From Chloroflexota bacterium (lineage in GTDB: Bacteria; Chloroflexota; Anaerolineae; 4572-78; J111), in contig BOKF01000001.1 of the NCBI GenBank assembly GCA_016860845.1, positions 362,735-426,734 on the forward strand: 64,000 bases of DNA, given 5' to 3'. Position 1 is the stretch's first letter. Every line of letters begins with the position of its first letter. The notes under the pieces are model-generated. The model made no database searches and was not told where the DNA came from. It saw only the letters and a program-made list of their open reading frames with translations. A program made the translations under genes and the position numbers. This document shows, piece by piece, positions 42,061-51,700 of this stretch.

Positions 42061-42990
42061 TTACGAGCGGGCCGGGCGGCGGCGCTTGGGTTGAGGGGTG
42101 GGGTGGGTGTAAGGATTGGTGGCTAATTCCGGCCGGCGTCGGCGATAAATCATCAAGCCAATGCCAATCAGGATCAAAACAGCGCCGACAATCTGCGCTG
42201 TTGGAACAGCGGCAATCGTCCATGCGTCGGGGCGTAAGAATTCAACGAGAATCCGGCCGACAGAATACCAGATGAGATACAGCGACGTAAGATCACCGTC
42301 TAGTAATTTGCTGGCGTATTTGCGGGCTATCCACATCAGGATGCCGAAACCAAGCAGATTCCAAAGAGACTCGTAAAGGAAAACAGGATGAAAGGTGGTT
42401 GTCGCCAGGGGATAGGCGGTCAAATCATTGTAGGGGGGAATACGCTGGTTGGCGTTGGTAATGGTAATACCCCAGGGTAAATCGGTCGGCGGGCCGTAAA
42501 GCTCCTGGTTGAAAAAATTGCCCCAGCGGCCAATCGCCTGAGCCAGGAGCATGCCAGGGGCGATGTTATCCAGCCAGCGCCAAAAATTTAACTTGTGGCG
42601 GCGAGTATAGATGAAAACGGCCAGCATTCCGCCCAACAGGGCGCCGTAAATACCAATCCCGCCTTCCCAAATCATCAGGGCAGTAGGAAAGGGGATGGCC
42701 GCGCCAAAGAGGGTAATGGTGGTAAAAGGCTGCTCGATAAAGTAATAGCTAAAGCCCCGGCTGCCTCCTGCCGGGGAGGAAAGCACGTGATACAGGCGAG
42801 CGCCAATAATGCCCAAAATCAAACACCAAATTAAGAGATTCCAGGCGTGTTCGGGGTTTTCTTTTTTGCGACGCGCCTCTAATGAGGTAATATAGGCCGC
42901 GCTCAGAGCGCCGGCCACAATCAATAGGCCGTACCAGCGAATAATGAAGGGGCCTGCTTGAAATAAAATTGGGTCAGCCGGGGATTGCAT
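42061..42990 (-). CDS. lgt: Prolipoprotein diacylglyceryl transferase
   Basis: A 309-residue inner-membrane enzyme that attaches diacylglycerol to the lipobox Cys of prolipoproteins. Seven hydrophobic segments are visible. RWYGLLIVAG, the Lgt signature LLAQAIGRWGNFFNQELYG (about residues 147-165, with the essential Arg and Asn) and HPVFLYESLWNL are diagnostic. The C-terminal tail is Pro/Arg-rich. It is divergent from the phosphatase-kinase gene. A plausible substrate, the GxGYxYP lipoprotein, is encoded nearby. Confidence 0.95.
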   Translation of the reverse strand: MQSPADPILFQAGPFIIRWYGLLIVAGALSAAYITSLEARRKKENPEHAWNLLIWCLILGIIGARLYHVLSSPAGGSRGFSYYFIEQPFTTITLFGAAIPFPTALMIWEGGIGIYGALLGGMLAVFIYTRRHKLNFWRWLDNIAPGMLLAQAIGRWGNFFNQELYGPPTDLPWGITITNANQRIPPYNDLTAYPLATTTFHPVFLYESLWNLLGFGILMWIARKYASKLLDGDLTSLYLIWYSVGRILVEFLRPDAWTIAAVPTAQIVGAVLILIGIGLMIYRRRRPELATNPYTHPTPQPKRRRPARS

Positions 42991-43179
42991 ATCTTCTCCT
43001 CTTGTAATATGGAAAGTGCGGCTATTATAGCACAGTGTGAAGTATAATCAATAAATTTGGCGTGGGCCAGCAGGCCAATAAACACCGGCTTTTGAGTTTG
43101 ATTGAGAAATTCACTGCTGTCCTGGCCTAAAATGTGGTATAATAGCATGAGTTTAATTCTGGTGGAATAGATAAGTTTG

Positions 43180-45234
43180 ATGCCCACTTTAAATTCGTCG
43201 AGATTCAATTTATTGAATGAGTTTGCCCAACAGTGGCGCGAAGTTGTCGCGAGCGACCTTTTGGTGCTTTCGCTGGAAGGGGAGGTGCTGACTTATAACA
43301 ATGGTACTCCCCAGATGAATTGGCGTGACATTCTCCAGCGAGCTTCACCTGATCAGCCGACCCTGCTGACCGAGGCCAACCACAGGCTGCTGACCGTGCC
43401 CCTATTAGATGGACAGGATCTCCTGGGCTACCTTTTGGCCTTTGATGTGCAAGAGGCCGATGCTTCGCTGTTAAGCTGGGGAGCTAGAAACCTTGTTGCT
43501 CGCCTGGTGAATGAGGAAGCGCTGCAAGGAATGACCGACGAATTGATCGGCGCCTGGGACCAACTGGAATTAATTTACCGGGTGACCCAAAACCTGGCGC
43601 TCACCCCGGATTTATTGGCCACGCTTAAATCCATTCTTCAAGAAATTCAAAAGGTGGTCAATACCGAAAGTAGCTTTGTGCTGCTGCGGCGGCTTGACTC
43701 ATTCGATTGTGTGACCGGCGGCGCTCATCAGATTGAGCCGTACCTGTGCCGGGAGTCTTTGCTCGATACCCTGGTTCAGACCAATCGGGTGGTTCTGGCC
43801 AATGAGACTGCGCTCTGCCGGCAGCTCTGGCCCGAAGCGCCGGCTGCCGTGGAAACCCTTCTGGCTACCTCTTTGACCATCACCGATGAGAATTGCCAGG
43901 CGGCGCTGGGTCTAATTAACAAAGCGAACAAAAATTTTACGGCAGGTGATGCCAAATTGTTGGCGGCCCTGGCCCAGCAAGTTGGCTCCATCATTAAGAA
44001 TTTCCTGGTACACCAGCGGCTGATTGTTGAAGAACGGCTGAGCCGCGAGTTAGAAATCGCGGCCGAGATTCAAGAAAGCCTTTTGCCAACCAAACTGCCC
44101 CAAATGGGCGGGTTGTCAATTGCCGTCGTCTCCATCCCGGCCTCGGAAGTGGGCGGAGATTTTTACGATTTTATCACCGTCAGCGACCGCCAGCTCACCC
44201 TCATCATCGGCGATGTGGCAGGGAAGGGCATTCCCGCGGCGATGTTAACCTCGGTGACCCGGACGATGCTGCGGGTTGAAGCCATGCGCGGCGATCTGCC
44301 GCACAGCATCATTCACCAGGCTAACAATGTGTTATTTCAGGATTTGAGCCGGGCCGACTCTTTTGTTACCGCTTTTGTGGCCACCATTGATGCCGCCGCC
44401 GGCACGCTCAGTTATGCCAGCGCCGGACATACCCCGGCTATTCTCTGGCGAGCCGAAACTCAAGCGACGGAACAATTAAAAGCCACCTCGCCCCCCATCG
44501 GTATTTTTTATCGTGGCGAATCAACGCGGACTGTCACTTTGAATCCCGGTGATACCCTTCTATTTTACACGGACGGCATTACCGAGGCCGAGTCGCCGGC
44601 AGGGGAACTGTTTGGACTGAGCCGGTTGATCCAGATCGTCGAAGCCAATGCCCATGAGTCCCCGGATAAACTGCAACAACAAATTCAAACGGAAATCACT
44701 CAATTCCGTCAAGACTCTCTGGGCCGGGATGACGCTACACTCTTGGTGGTCAAAATGTTACCCCAGATGGAAGGGATAATCCCCAAGATAAATCCGGTAG
44801 TTATTAAAACAGTGGATTTTGCCTACCCAGCAGATACAAAGTACCTCATCGAAATTTCTAATGAGATTACGAGTACCTGTCGCCAGCTACCCGCTTTGCC
44901 ATCCGGCTCCAAAGCCAACGATTTTATCTACTTGATCGAGTTGGCAATTTCCGAAATTTGCACCAATATCATTCAGCACGCTTATGGCGGCAAAAAGGGT
45001 GAGATAACCGGCCGGATTACCTTGCTGCCGCATGGCGTCTATCTCGATTTCTATGATACGGGCGTCAGTTTTGACCCGTCTAGTATCCCTGAACCCAACG
45101 CTAATCCTCATCAATTGAGTGAAGGCGGCTACGGTTTACATATTGTCCGGCAGATTATGGATGTCGTCACCTATAACCGCCACCCCGAGCTTGGCAACCA
45201 CTGGCATTTGGAAAAATTTGTACTATCATCCTGA
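43180..45234 (+). CDS. Fused GAF - SpoIIE/RsbU phosphatase - RsbW-like kinase
   Basis: A 684-residue partner-switching protein. A GAF sensor spans about residues 135-285. A linker helix ELEIAAEIQESLLP leads to the SpoIIE PP2C domain (about 310-525), with metal motifs VGGDFYDF, IGDVAGKGIPAAM, YASAGHTPAILW, FYTDGITEA and GRDDATLLVV. The C-terminal HATPase domain (about 555-684) has ELAISEICTNIIQHAY, DTGVSFDP and GGYGLHIVRQIMD. It can therefore both dephosphorylate and phosphorylate STAS antagonists, two of which are encoded directly downstream. ATG 43180 is used; a TTG lies 3 bp earlier. Confidence 0.93.
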   Translation: MPTLNSSRFNLLNEFAQQWREVVASDLLVLSLEGEVLTYNNGTPQMNWRDILQRASPDQPTLLTEANHRLLTVPLLDGQDLLGYLLAFDVQEADASLLSWGARNLVARLVNEEALQGMTDELIGAWDQLELIYRVTQNLALTPDLLATLKSILQEIQKVVNTESSFVLLRRLDSFDCVTGGAHQIEPYLCRESLLDTLVQTNRVVLANETALCRQLWPEAPAAVETLLATSLTITDENCQAALGLINKANKNFTAGDAKLLAALAQQVGSIIKNFLVHQRLIVEERLSRELEIAAEIQESLLPTKLPQMGGLSIAVVSIPASEVGGDFYDFITVSDRQLTLIIGDVAGKGIPAAMLTSVTRTMLRVEAMRGDLPHSIIHQANNVLFQDLSRADSFVTAFVATIDAAAGTLSYASAGHTPAILWRAETQATEQLKATSPPIGIFYRGESTRTVTLNPGDTLLFYTDGITEAESPAGELFGLSRLIQIVEANAHESPDKLQQQIQTEITQFRQDSLGRDDATLLVVKMLPQMEGIIPKINPVVIKTVDFAYPADTKYLIEISNEITSTCRQLPALPSGSKANDFIYLIELAISEICTNIIQHAYGGKKGEITGRITLLPHGVYLDFYDTGVSFDPSSIPEPNANPHQLSEGGYGLHIVRQIMDVVTYNRHPELGNHWHLEKFVLSS

Positions 45235-45394
45235 ACTGGTATTTGACATACCTGTTGTAAATTGCGTTCTAATTCTTTAGCGATTAAAATAGAGGAGATT
45301 CAAACATTGGCAATTGGTGTTCAACCTTCGTTGAACATCGGTTGCTGAAGGTTGAATACTCACCATATTATTCGTATTTATCAGGAGTAGATCT

Positions 45395-45733
45395 ATGGAA
45401 ATCACTTACAAATCTGCATCCCCTACACTGAGTGTCGTCTCGTTGAATGGAGCATTGAATGCGCGTTCGGCTGAGGAAGCCAAGCAAGCTTTTAGAAACT
45501 TGGTTGAAAAAGGGGTGACTACGGTAGTTGTTGATCTGCAGGAAGTTCCCTTTATTGACAGTTCTGGGCTGGCAGCGTTGGTATCTGGACTCAAAACACT
45601 AGGCGGTGAAGCTTCTAACTTAAAGTTGGCTGCCCCCCAATCTCAGGCTCGCCTGCTCTTTGAATTAACCATGTTTGATCGGGTTTTTGAGATACATGAT
45701 AGCGTGGACGACGCCCTGAACAGCCTACAATAA
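45395..45733 (+). CDS. STAS anti-sigma factor antagonist, copy 1
   Basis: A 112-residue SpoIIAA/RsbV-type protein. VDLQEVPFIDSSGLAALVSGL (about residues 46-66) contains the phosphorylatable DSSG motif. Unphosphorylated antagonist binds the anti-sigma kinase, and phosphorylation by the kinase releases it. The start follows AGGAG. It lies 160 bp after the fused phosphatase-kinase gene and 20 bp before a second STAS gene, with which it shares the DSSG block almost exactly. Confidence 0.92.
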   Translation: MEITYKSASPTLSVVSLNGALNARSAEEAKQAFRNLVEKGVTTVVVDLQEVPFIDSSGLAALVSGLKTLGGEASNLKLAAPQSQARLLFELTMFDRVFEIHDSVDDALNSLQ

Positions 45734-45753
45734 AGGCGAAAGGCAGGCCAGAG

Positions 45754-46092
45754 ATGGAAGTATCGCCCCAAGTCCTTGAGCAAGATATAGTCCTTGTTTA
45801 TCTCAAGGGTAGACTTGATGCCGCCAGCAGCTCAAACGTTAAAGCTGCTCTTAAAAACCTGATTGAGAATGGCCAACTCAAGATTATTGTTGACCTGCAA
45901 GAGGTACCCTTTATTGATAGTTCAGGGTTAGCTGCCTTGGTATCCGGGCTGCGCATGGCGCGTGAAAAGGGAGGCAATATTGTTCTGAGCAGAGTTCAGG
46001 CCCAAGCTCAGACCGTTTTTCGCCTCACGATGCTGGATCGGGTTTTTTCTATCAATCCGACTCCTGAAGATGCTCAACAGAGTTTACTTTAA
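45754..46092 (+). CDS. STAS anti-sigma factor antagonist, copy 2
   Basis: A 112-residue paralogue of the preceding gene. The core IVDLQEVPFIDSSGLAALVSG is nearly identical, while the N- and C-terminal thirds differ, so the two may share a kinase/phosphatase but bind different targets. It is followed within 10 bp by the receiver-domain gene, giving a tight STAS-STAS-receiver run. Confidence 0.92.
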   Translation: MEVSPQVLEQDIVLVYLKGRLDAASSSNVKAALKNLIENGQLKIIVDLQEVPFIDSSGLAALVSGLRMAREKGGNIVLSRVQAQAQTVFRLTMLDRVFSINPTPEDAQQSLL

Positions 46093-46098
46093 ACCTGG

Positions 46099-46497
46099 TT
46101 GTATAGTGTGCCAATCACCGTTCTGATTATTGATGATGCCGTCCACATTCGCCGTTTAGTTGCCCGGATGCTCGACCAGGCGGGATTTCATACCCTGGAA
46201 GCCGCCGACGGTTTGCAGGGTTTACGTATCCTTAAAGAAAAAAAGCCGGATGTGGTCACGTGTGATATTTCAATGCCCCTGATGGATGGGCATGAGTTTC
46301 TGATGGTGGCTAAAAGGGATCCCCAAACCCGCCACATCCCCATCATTGTGGTGACGGCCCTGGGCCAGGAAGAGGAAGCAGCCAGAGCAACGGCCATGGG
46401 CGCCAGCGCCTATCTGACCAAGCCCTTTAGCTCCAGCCACTTAATCGAAACAATTTTCGACCAAGTTAAAGAATACCCCAGCGAAAGTTACGGATAA
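46099..46497 (+). CDS. Single-domain response regulator
   Basis: A CheY-like receiver of about 130 residues without an output domain. The acidic pair is in VLIIDDAVHIRRL, the phosphoacceptor Asp in VVTCDISMPLMDG (about residue 54), the Thr in VVTALGQ and the Lys in LTKPFSSS. The start is TTG 46099 or GTG 46108; neither has a strong ribosome site. Being last in the partner-switching cassette, it may connect a histidine kinase elsewhere to the STAS pathway. A terminator follows. Confidence 0.92.
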   Translation: MYSVPITVLIIDDAVHIRRLVARMLDQAGFHTLEAADGLQGLRILKEKKPDVVTCDISMPLMDGHEFLMVAKRDPQTRHIPIIVVTALGQEEEAARATAMGASAYLTKPFSSSHLIETIFDQVKEYPSESYG

Positions 46498-46516
46498 AAG
46501 AAACAGCGTAAACGAT

Positions 46517-46556
46517 AAAGCGGAGCTAAGATTACCTGGCTCCGCTTTTTTGTTTT
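46517..46556 (+). terminator. Intrinsic terminator of the partner-switching cassette
   Basis: AAAGCGGAGC (46517-46526) pairs with GCTCCGCTTT (46539-46548) and runs into a long T-tract. Confidence 0.93.
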
Positions 46557-46614
46557 ATTGTCCCGGTCGCCTACCCTCAATACGTCAACGGTCCCATCTG
46601 ATCGAGCGCCATTG

Positions 46615-47916
46615 TTATGAGCTTCGCATTAAATGAGGGGCATACAACGCTGCGGCGTGACCAACGCCCAAAAAACCGGCGCTGATCATAACCGACCGAA
46701 TTACTGCTTCGCCTAACAGTCTGGGTGAAGCCAACCCCTGCGCAGTGATTTGTTGCTTCAAAGCCAATATCATCAGGGTGATCAAAGCAATTAACTCGTT
46801 CCCTCTGCCAGTCCAAATCCGAGTTTGCCGTTTCACTATAACCCCGGCAGCGTGTCTACCCTGGCTTTCGCGCTGAGTTTCAGCATAACGCCGCAAATGA
46901 TTTACGACGATCCTGGCATCCGCGCCTGCTCCCCGCAGAGTTGCCGAAGCCGCATTGCGCTGCCTCGGCAGGCCGACGTAATACAGCCCCGGCACACTTG
47001 TGCTGGCGCCCTGGCGCTGCAGGGCGCGCCCGGCCTGGTCCAACGCCCCCAGTTCGGCTAAGTAGGGTAGGTGCGGCCGATAGCCGGTTGCAAAGAGAAC
47101 GGTATCCACTTTTTCATGGCGGCCATCACTCCAGATAAGCCCGTCTTCGGTGAAGCGCTCGAACATAGGCCGCAGGTCAGGCTGGCCCGAGACAACGGCG
47201 GTGCGATAGGCTCCGGTGTCGAAGACCGGCGTGCTCTGATCGTCCAACCATTGCGCTCGATCCAGGCCGGTCAGATTTAACCAAAAGTGAATATCCTTTC
47301 CAAGTAGCCGTTGGGGCAGATAGCGAATCGGGTGGCGGGCAGCCAGAGTGACTCGAGCTACCTGGGCCAACTCCACCCCAATTTGCACGGCGGCGTTGCC
47401 CCCGCCGACAACCACGATTCGCTGCCCGCGAAAGGGTTCCGGCCGGCGATACTCCGCCGCGTGGAGGAGTTGGCCCCGATAGTCGGCTTGGCCGGGGAGG
47501 TTAGGCATATACGGCTGGCCGAAAAAGCCCGTAGCGGCGACAATCGTCCTGGCCCGGTAGCAGCCTTTGTCACCAGTTATCACCCGAAAGAAGCGGCCCG
47601 AACGCTCAATCTGGAGCACGCGCGTTCCGGTTATAATCGGCAAAGCAAAATGAGCAGCATAACTGCGTAGATAAGCCACTGCCTCGTCGCGCCGGGGATA
47701 GCGATCCGGTTGGCCGGGAAAAGGCAGGCCGGGCAGGGACGAATAGCGAGCGGGCGAATTGAGCGATAAACTGTCGTAGAAGTGGGGCCAGGAACCACCC
47801 GGCTGGTCGCTCCCTTCGAGGATCAGAAAACGCAGTCCGGCTTTTTGCAGATAGTAGCCTGTGGCCAATCCGGCTTGGCCGGCGCCGATGACAATTGTAT
47901 CGTAAATCATGCTCAT
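46615..47916 (-). CDS. Flavin-containing monooxygenase (CzcO-like) with hydrophobic C-terminus
   Basis: A 433-residue FAD/NADPH oxidoreductase. IVIGAGQAGLATGYYL (about residues 8-23) binds FAD, VVVGGGNAAVQIGVELA (about 169-185) binds NADPH, and LFATGYRPHLP is the FMO/BVMO identity motif. After about residue 350 the usual fold ends, and a basic linker and hydrophobic segments follow (LIALITLMILAL and a second stretch), so it may be membrane-associated. It is 21 bp downstream of a STAS gene and probably shares its operon. Substrate unknown. Confidence 0.88.
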   Translation of the reverse strand: MSMIYDTIVIGAGQAGLATGYYLQKAGLRFLILEGSDQPGGSWPHFYDSLSLNSPARYSSLPGLPFPGQPDRYPRRDEAVAYLRSYAAHFALPIITGTRVLQIERSGRFFRVITGDKGCYRARTIVAATGFFGQPYMPNLPGQADYRGQLLHAAEYRRPEPFRGQRIVVVGGGNAAVQIGVELAQVARVTLAARHPIRYLPQRLLGKDIHFWLNLTGLDRAQWLDDQSTPVFDTGAYRTAVVSGQPDLRPMFERFTEDGLIWSDGRHEKVDTVLFATGYRPHLPYLAELGALDQAGRALQRQGASTSVPGLYYVGLPRQRNAASATLRGAGADARIVVNHLRRYAETQRESQGRHAAGVIVKRQTRIWTGRGNELIALITLMILALKQQITAQGLASPRLLGEAVIRSVMISAGFLGVGHAAALYAPHLMRSS

Positions 47917-47937
47917 AGGTCCTCTTCCAGCAGGGGG

Positions 47938-48285
47938 TCAGGCGGGTTCTAACCCGCCGGTTTCAGGTGATAGAATGGGCAAATATTCATGCAAACCGGC
48001 CAGTTGAAACAGTTCGGCATGAAAAGGGCGCAGCCCATCGGCCATTAAGGTAAGCGAGTTTTGCCGCGCTCGGATCAGCAGGCTGATAAGCAGGGCAATG
48101 CCGCCGCTGTTGATGTAATCCACCCCGGCAAAATTAAAACAGATAACGTTGAAGTTCTGGCTTTCCAGGGCTGTATAAGCCGCGTTAAGCGTCTCTGCAG
48201 CTTGAGTAGTCAGATCACCGCCCAAATTAAGGGTCGCCCAACCAGTATGCTGGTGTTCGACGGTTTCAAAATGTTGGCTGCTCAT
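47938..48285 (-). CDS. STAS-domain protein (atypical)
   Basis: A 115-residue STAS protein. The expected DSSG motif is replaced by FAGVDYINSGGIALLISL (about residues 52-69), keeping one Ser in the order N-S-G-G. The start ATG overlaps the ester-cyclase stop as ATGA and has GGAAGGGGGG upstream. It may be a second-tier antagonist that receives no phosphate or uses a different kinase. Its operon contains enzymes rather than a kinase, which is unusual. Confidence 0.85.
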   Translation of the reverse strand: MSSQHFETVEHQHTGWATLNLGGDLTTQAAETLNAAYTALESQNFNVICFNFAGVDYINSGGIALLISLLIRARQNSLTLMADGLRPFHAELFQLAGLHEYLPILSPETGGLEPA

Positions 48286-48713
48286 TCTTGCCCCCCTTCC
48301 GATGGAATACTGATTTGCTGCAAAATGCCCAGAATGTCTATCTCCTGCCACAAGTCGGCAATCTTGCCCCCGGCCAGGCGAAAGATGTCAATCCCTTTCA
48401 GCGTGATCCGCTGGCCGGTCGCCGGGATGCCCATGAACTCACCGGTATGTCTGCCTGTGCTTGACCAACGGACCACAATCTTGTCTCCCTTACTGATCAC
48501 CTCGTGAGCTTTGATCGGCGTGGCCTCGCTGAAGCTGGCCGCCAGCATGCCGACAAATTTTTTGTAACCGGCCCGGCCGTTCAGACAAGACGGCAGGTCA
48601 TGACCGACAAAGTCTTCGGCTAAATGTTGGTCAATTGCAGTGATATTCATTTTTCCAACAGTAAAGACTTCATCATAGAAATGCCGGATAAGGGCCTCAT
48701 TTTTTTCTGACAT
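48282..48713 (-). CDS. SnoaL/ester cyclase-like protein
   Basis: A 143-residue single-domain alpha+beta barrel protein. NEALIRHFYDEVF, NITAIDQHLAEDFVGHD, GRAGYKKFVGMLAASF, VVRWSSTGRHTGEFMGIPATGQRI and GIDIFRLAGGKIADLWQEID are characteristic of the SnoaL-like polyketide cyclase family. The reaction in non-polyketide hosts is generally unknown. ATG 48713 is chosen after GAGGAGG. It is the first gene of an operon with a STAS protein and a flavin monooxygenase, divergent from the large BTAD regulator. Confidence 0.88.
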   Translation of the reverse strand: MSEKNEALIRHFYDEVFTVGKMNITAIDQHLAEDFVGHDLPSCLNGRAGYKKFVGMLAASFSEATPIKAHEVISKGDKIVVRWSSTGRHTGEFMGIPATGQRITLKGIDIFRLAGGKIADLWQEIDILGILQQISIPSEGGQE

Positions 48714-48790
48714 CGTCACCTCCTCGTGTATAATGTGAGGGTCTGTTCATCATCTTAATAAGCAGTATAAATATTGAGCGTGGAAAAAAC

Positions 48791-51700
48791 GTGGAAAAAA
48801 GCGTGGAAAAGAAAGTAGGTGGAAAAACTAATCGGCTGCACCTGGCCTGGCTAGGTACACCACTGGTCAGCTATGCGGAGCAGCCTGTCACGTTTCGTAC
48901 TCGCAAAGCCCTGGCCTTACTCATCTACCTGACCGCCGAAGCCGGCCCTCACAGCCGCGAGAAACTGACCGCTCTCTTTTGGCCGGAGAGCGACACGGCT
49001 AGGGGACGGGGGATGCTGCGCACGACCCTGGCCCATCTGCGTGAGGTCATGGACACCTTCGCTACGCTCTACCTCCAGATAGAGCCGCAGACCCTCAGCT
49101 TTGATTTCCAGAGCGATTTTGAGCTTGACCTGCACACGCTTCAGGCAGCCCTTGAGATGACTCAGCGGCAGCCTGGCCCGGCGGAGCGGGAGAGGGTCAT
49201 CAACCAACTTCAAGTGGCCGTTGGCCGCTATCGGGGTGATTTCCTGGAAGGATTCTCCCTGGCCGACACGCCCATCTTCGATGACTGGGTCAGCTTGCAG
49301 CGGGAAGTCTGGCACAATCGGATGAATCTGATCTTTGACGCCCTCTCCCAACTGCAATTTGAACATGACGACCTGCCGGCCGGGATCGAAACGGCGACGC
49401 GCTGGAAGGTCCACGACCCCTATGGTGAAGCCGCTCCGCAGCGCCTCATGCAGCTTCACTTTGCCGGTGGGAATCGCAGCGCTGCTCTCCAGGTTTACGA
49501 GACCTACAGCCAGATGCTGGCCGCCGAATTCGGGGCCAAGCCTGCCCCTGAAATCGAGCGCCTGGCGGCCCGGATCCGGGACAGCGCCCCACCCCGGCGG
49601 CCGCCTGAACGAGCGCCGCTTGCCCTAACTCCCCTTGATATCAGCTTTGTGGGCCGCACCGAGGAGTTCAAGCGCCTGATGGCCGCTTATCACCTGGCCG
49701 GCGGCGGGCAAACCCAGGTGGTGATTTTAACGGGGGAGGCGGGTATTGGTAAGACTCGTCTGGCGACGGAGTTTCTGCACTGGGCGACCGCGCAGGGCGC
49801 CGACGTGTTGGCAGGTCGCGCCTTTGAGACGGGCGGTGAGCTGCCTTATCAGCCCCTGGCTCAACTCCTGCGCCAACGGCTGGATCAGGAAAAGGCCCCG
49901 GCCGACCTCCTCTCCGAGACCTGGTTGGCCGAGCTGAGCCGGCTCTTGCCCGAACTGCGGGACCGTTACCCTGACTTACCTCCCCTCCAGCCGGATGAAG
50001 GTACAGCTCGAGGCCGCCTGTTAGAAGCTATCACCCGCCTGGGCCGGGCGCTGGCCGGCCGGGCGCCGCTGCTGCTCTTTATTGACGATATTCAGTGGGC
50101 CGATACCGCTTCGCTGGATGCTCTGCACTATGCCGTATCGAGATGGATAGAGTCCAAATCTCCTGTTTTGGCGCTCCTCTGCGCCCGTGACACCCTATTA
50201 GCCCCCAAAACCGACACCCAGTATTGGCTCACCGGCCTCAAAGCGAAAGTGACCGTCACCCAACTGGCCCTGGCTCCCTTGTCCGGCGAAGATACCCTGG
50301 CTCTGGTTACCTCGCTGGAGGCTAGACAAACAGGCGTTGGCCAAACCGCCCAGGCTGCTGCTGAGGATGGGTCATCTGAAACCCAACCCTCCCCGCCAAA
50401 ATTCAAAGCCTTTGCCCAGGCTCTCTTTACGGAAACGGGCGGGCAGCCGCTTTACCTGGTCGAGACCATCAAAGCCCTGCTTGAACAGAAGGTCTTGATT
50501 CCTTACCACACGACGGAGGGTGTCCAGCGCCTGCAATGGAGTACGCTGGCCGGCGAAGCCAGCGGGCGTTTTCCGCTGCCCCGGATCATCCCCACCGGTA
50601 TCCGCGAGGCAATTTTGGACCGGCTCTCCCGGCTGACTCCAGCGGCGGCCGCCATGCTCACCGCTGCTGCGGTGCTGGGTCAGGCCGCCAGCTTCAGGCA
50701 ACTCGCCGAGATGTCGGGGATAGATGAAATGGCAGGCTTGGACGCACTGGAAGAATTAATTGCCAAACGCCTGCTGCTTGATACGAACCAGGCCGACCAG
50801 CCCTACCTGATTGCCCATGATCGAATTCGTGATGTGGTGTATGCCGAAACCAGCGCCGCCCGCAAACAGGTGCTTCACCGCCGCGCGGTGACGACGCTCC
50901 AGGGGACAGACCCGGCTCGCCTGGCTTATCACGCGCTGGCGGCGGGGATGAATGAGGAAGCTTTTCACTACAGTCTGGCTGCCGGCGATAGGGCGCTCCA
51001 CCTTTTTGCGGCCAGTGAAGCCATGGCTCACTATGAGACTGCCCGTAAGTTAATGGTCGCCGGACCCCCGCCCCAGTTTGAGATCGCGGCTTGCCAGCAT
51101 CTATACACCAGTTTGGGCCGGGCACTGGAACTAAATGCTCAATTTGAGCAGGCTTGGGCTGTCTATGGAGAAATGGAAGCCATCGCCCGGCAGCGGAATG
51201 TGCCGTCCATGCGGCTGGCCGCCCTGATGGTCCAGGCCACGCTCCGGTCTATGCCCTCTCAATCATTTAATCCGAGCGAGGGGGAAGTCCTGGCAGAACA
51301 AGCCTTGATTCTGGCCCGCGAATTGGGTGACCCGGTGGCTGAGGTAAAAATCTTATGGAATCTGTTGAACCTCTACCGCCCTTCCAGCAAAGTAGCGCAA
51401 GCCATCGCTTGTGGCGAACAGGCCCTGGCCCTGGCCCGTAAGCTCAACTTACGAGAGCAGATGGCTTTCATCTTGAACGATTTGGCGCTACCCTATTGGT
51501 TCAGTGGCCGCCTGGACCAAGCCAAAGAGTCCTTGCGTGAGGCCGGCGACCTGTGGCGAGAATTGAACAACTTGCCGATGCTGACCGATAGCCTGGCCGG
51601 CTTGGCTGGCCTGGCCGTTGATACTGGCGACTATGATCTGGCCCTGACTTATTCAGAGGAAGCCTTCCAAATCAGCCAGGCTATCGCTAATTTGTGGGGA

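Noticed and set aside
42921..43208. A 95-codon minus-strand frame between lgt and the phosphatase-kinase gene
   Set aside because: It overlaps the 5-prime ends of both real genes and has no motif or ribosome site.
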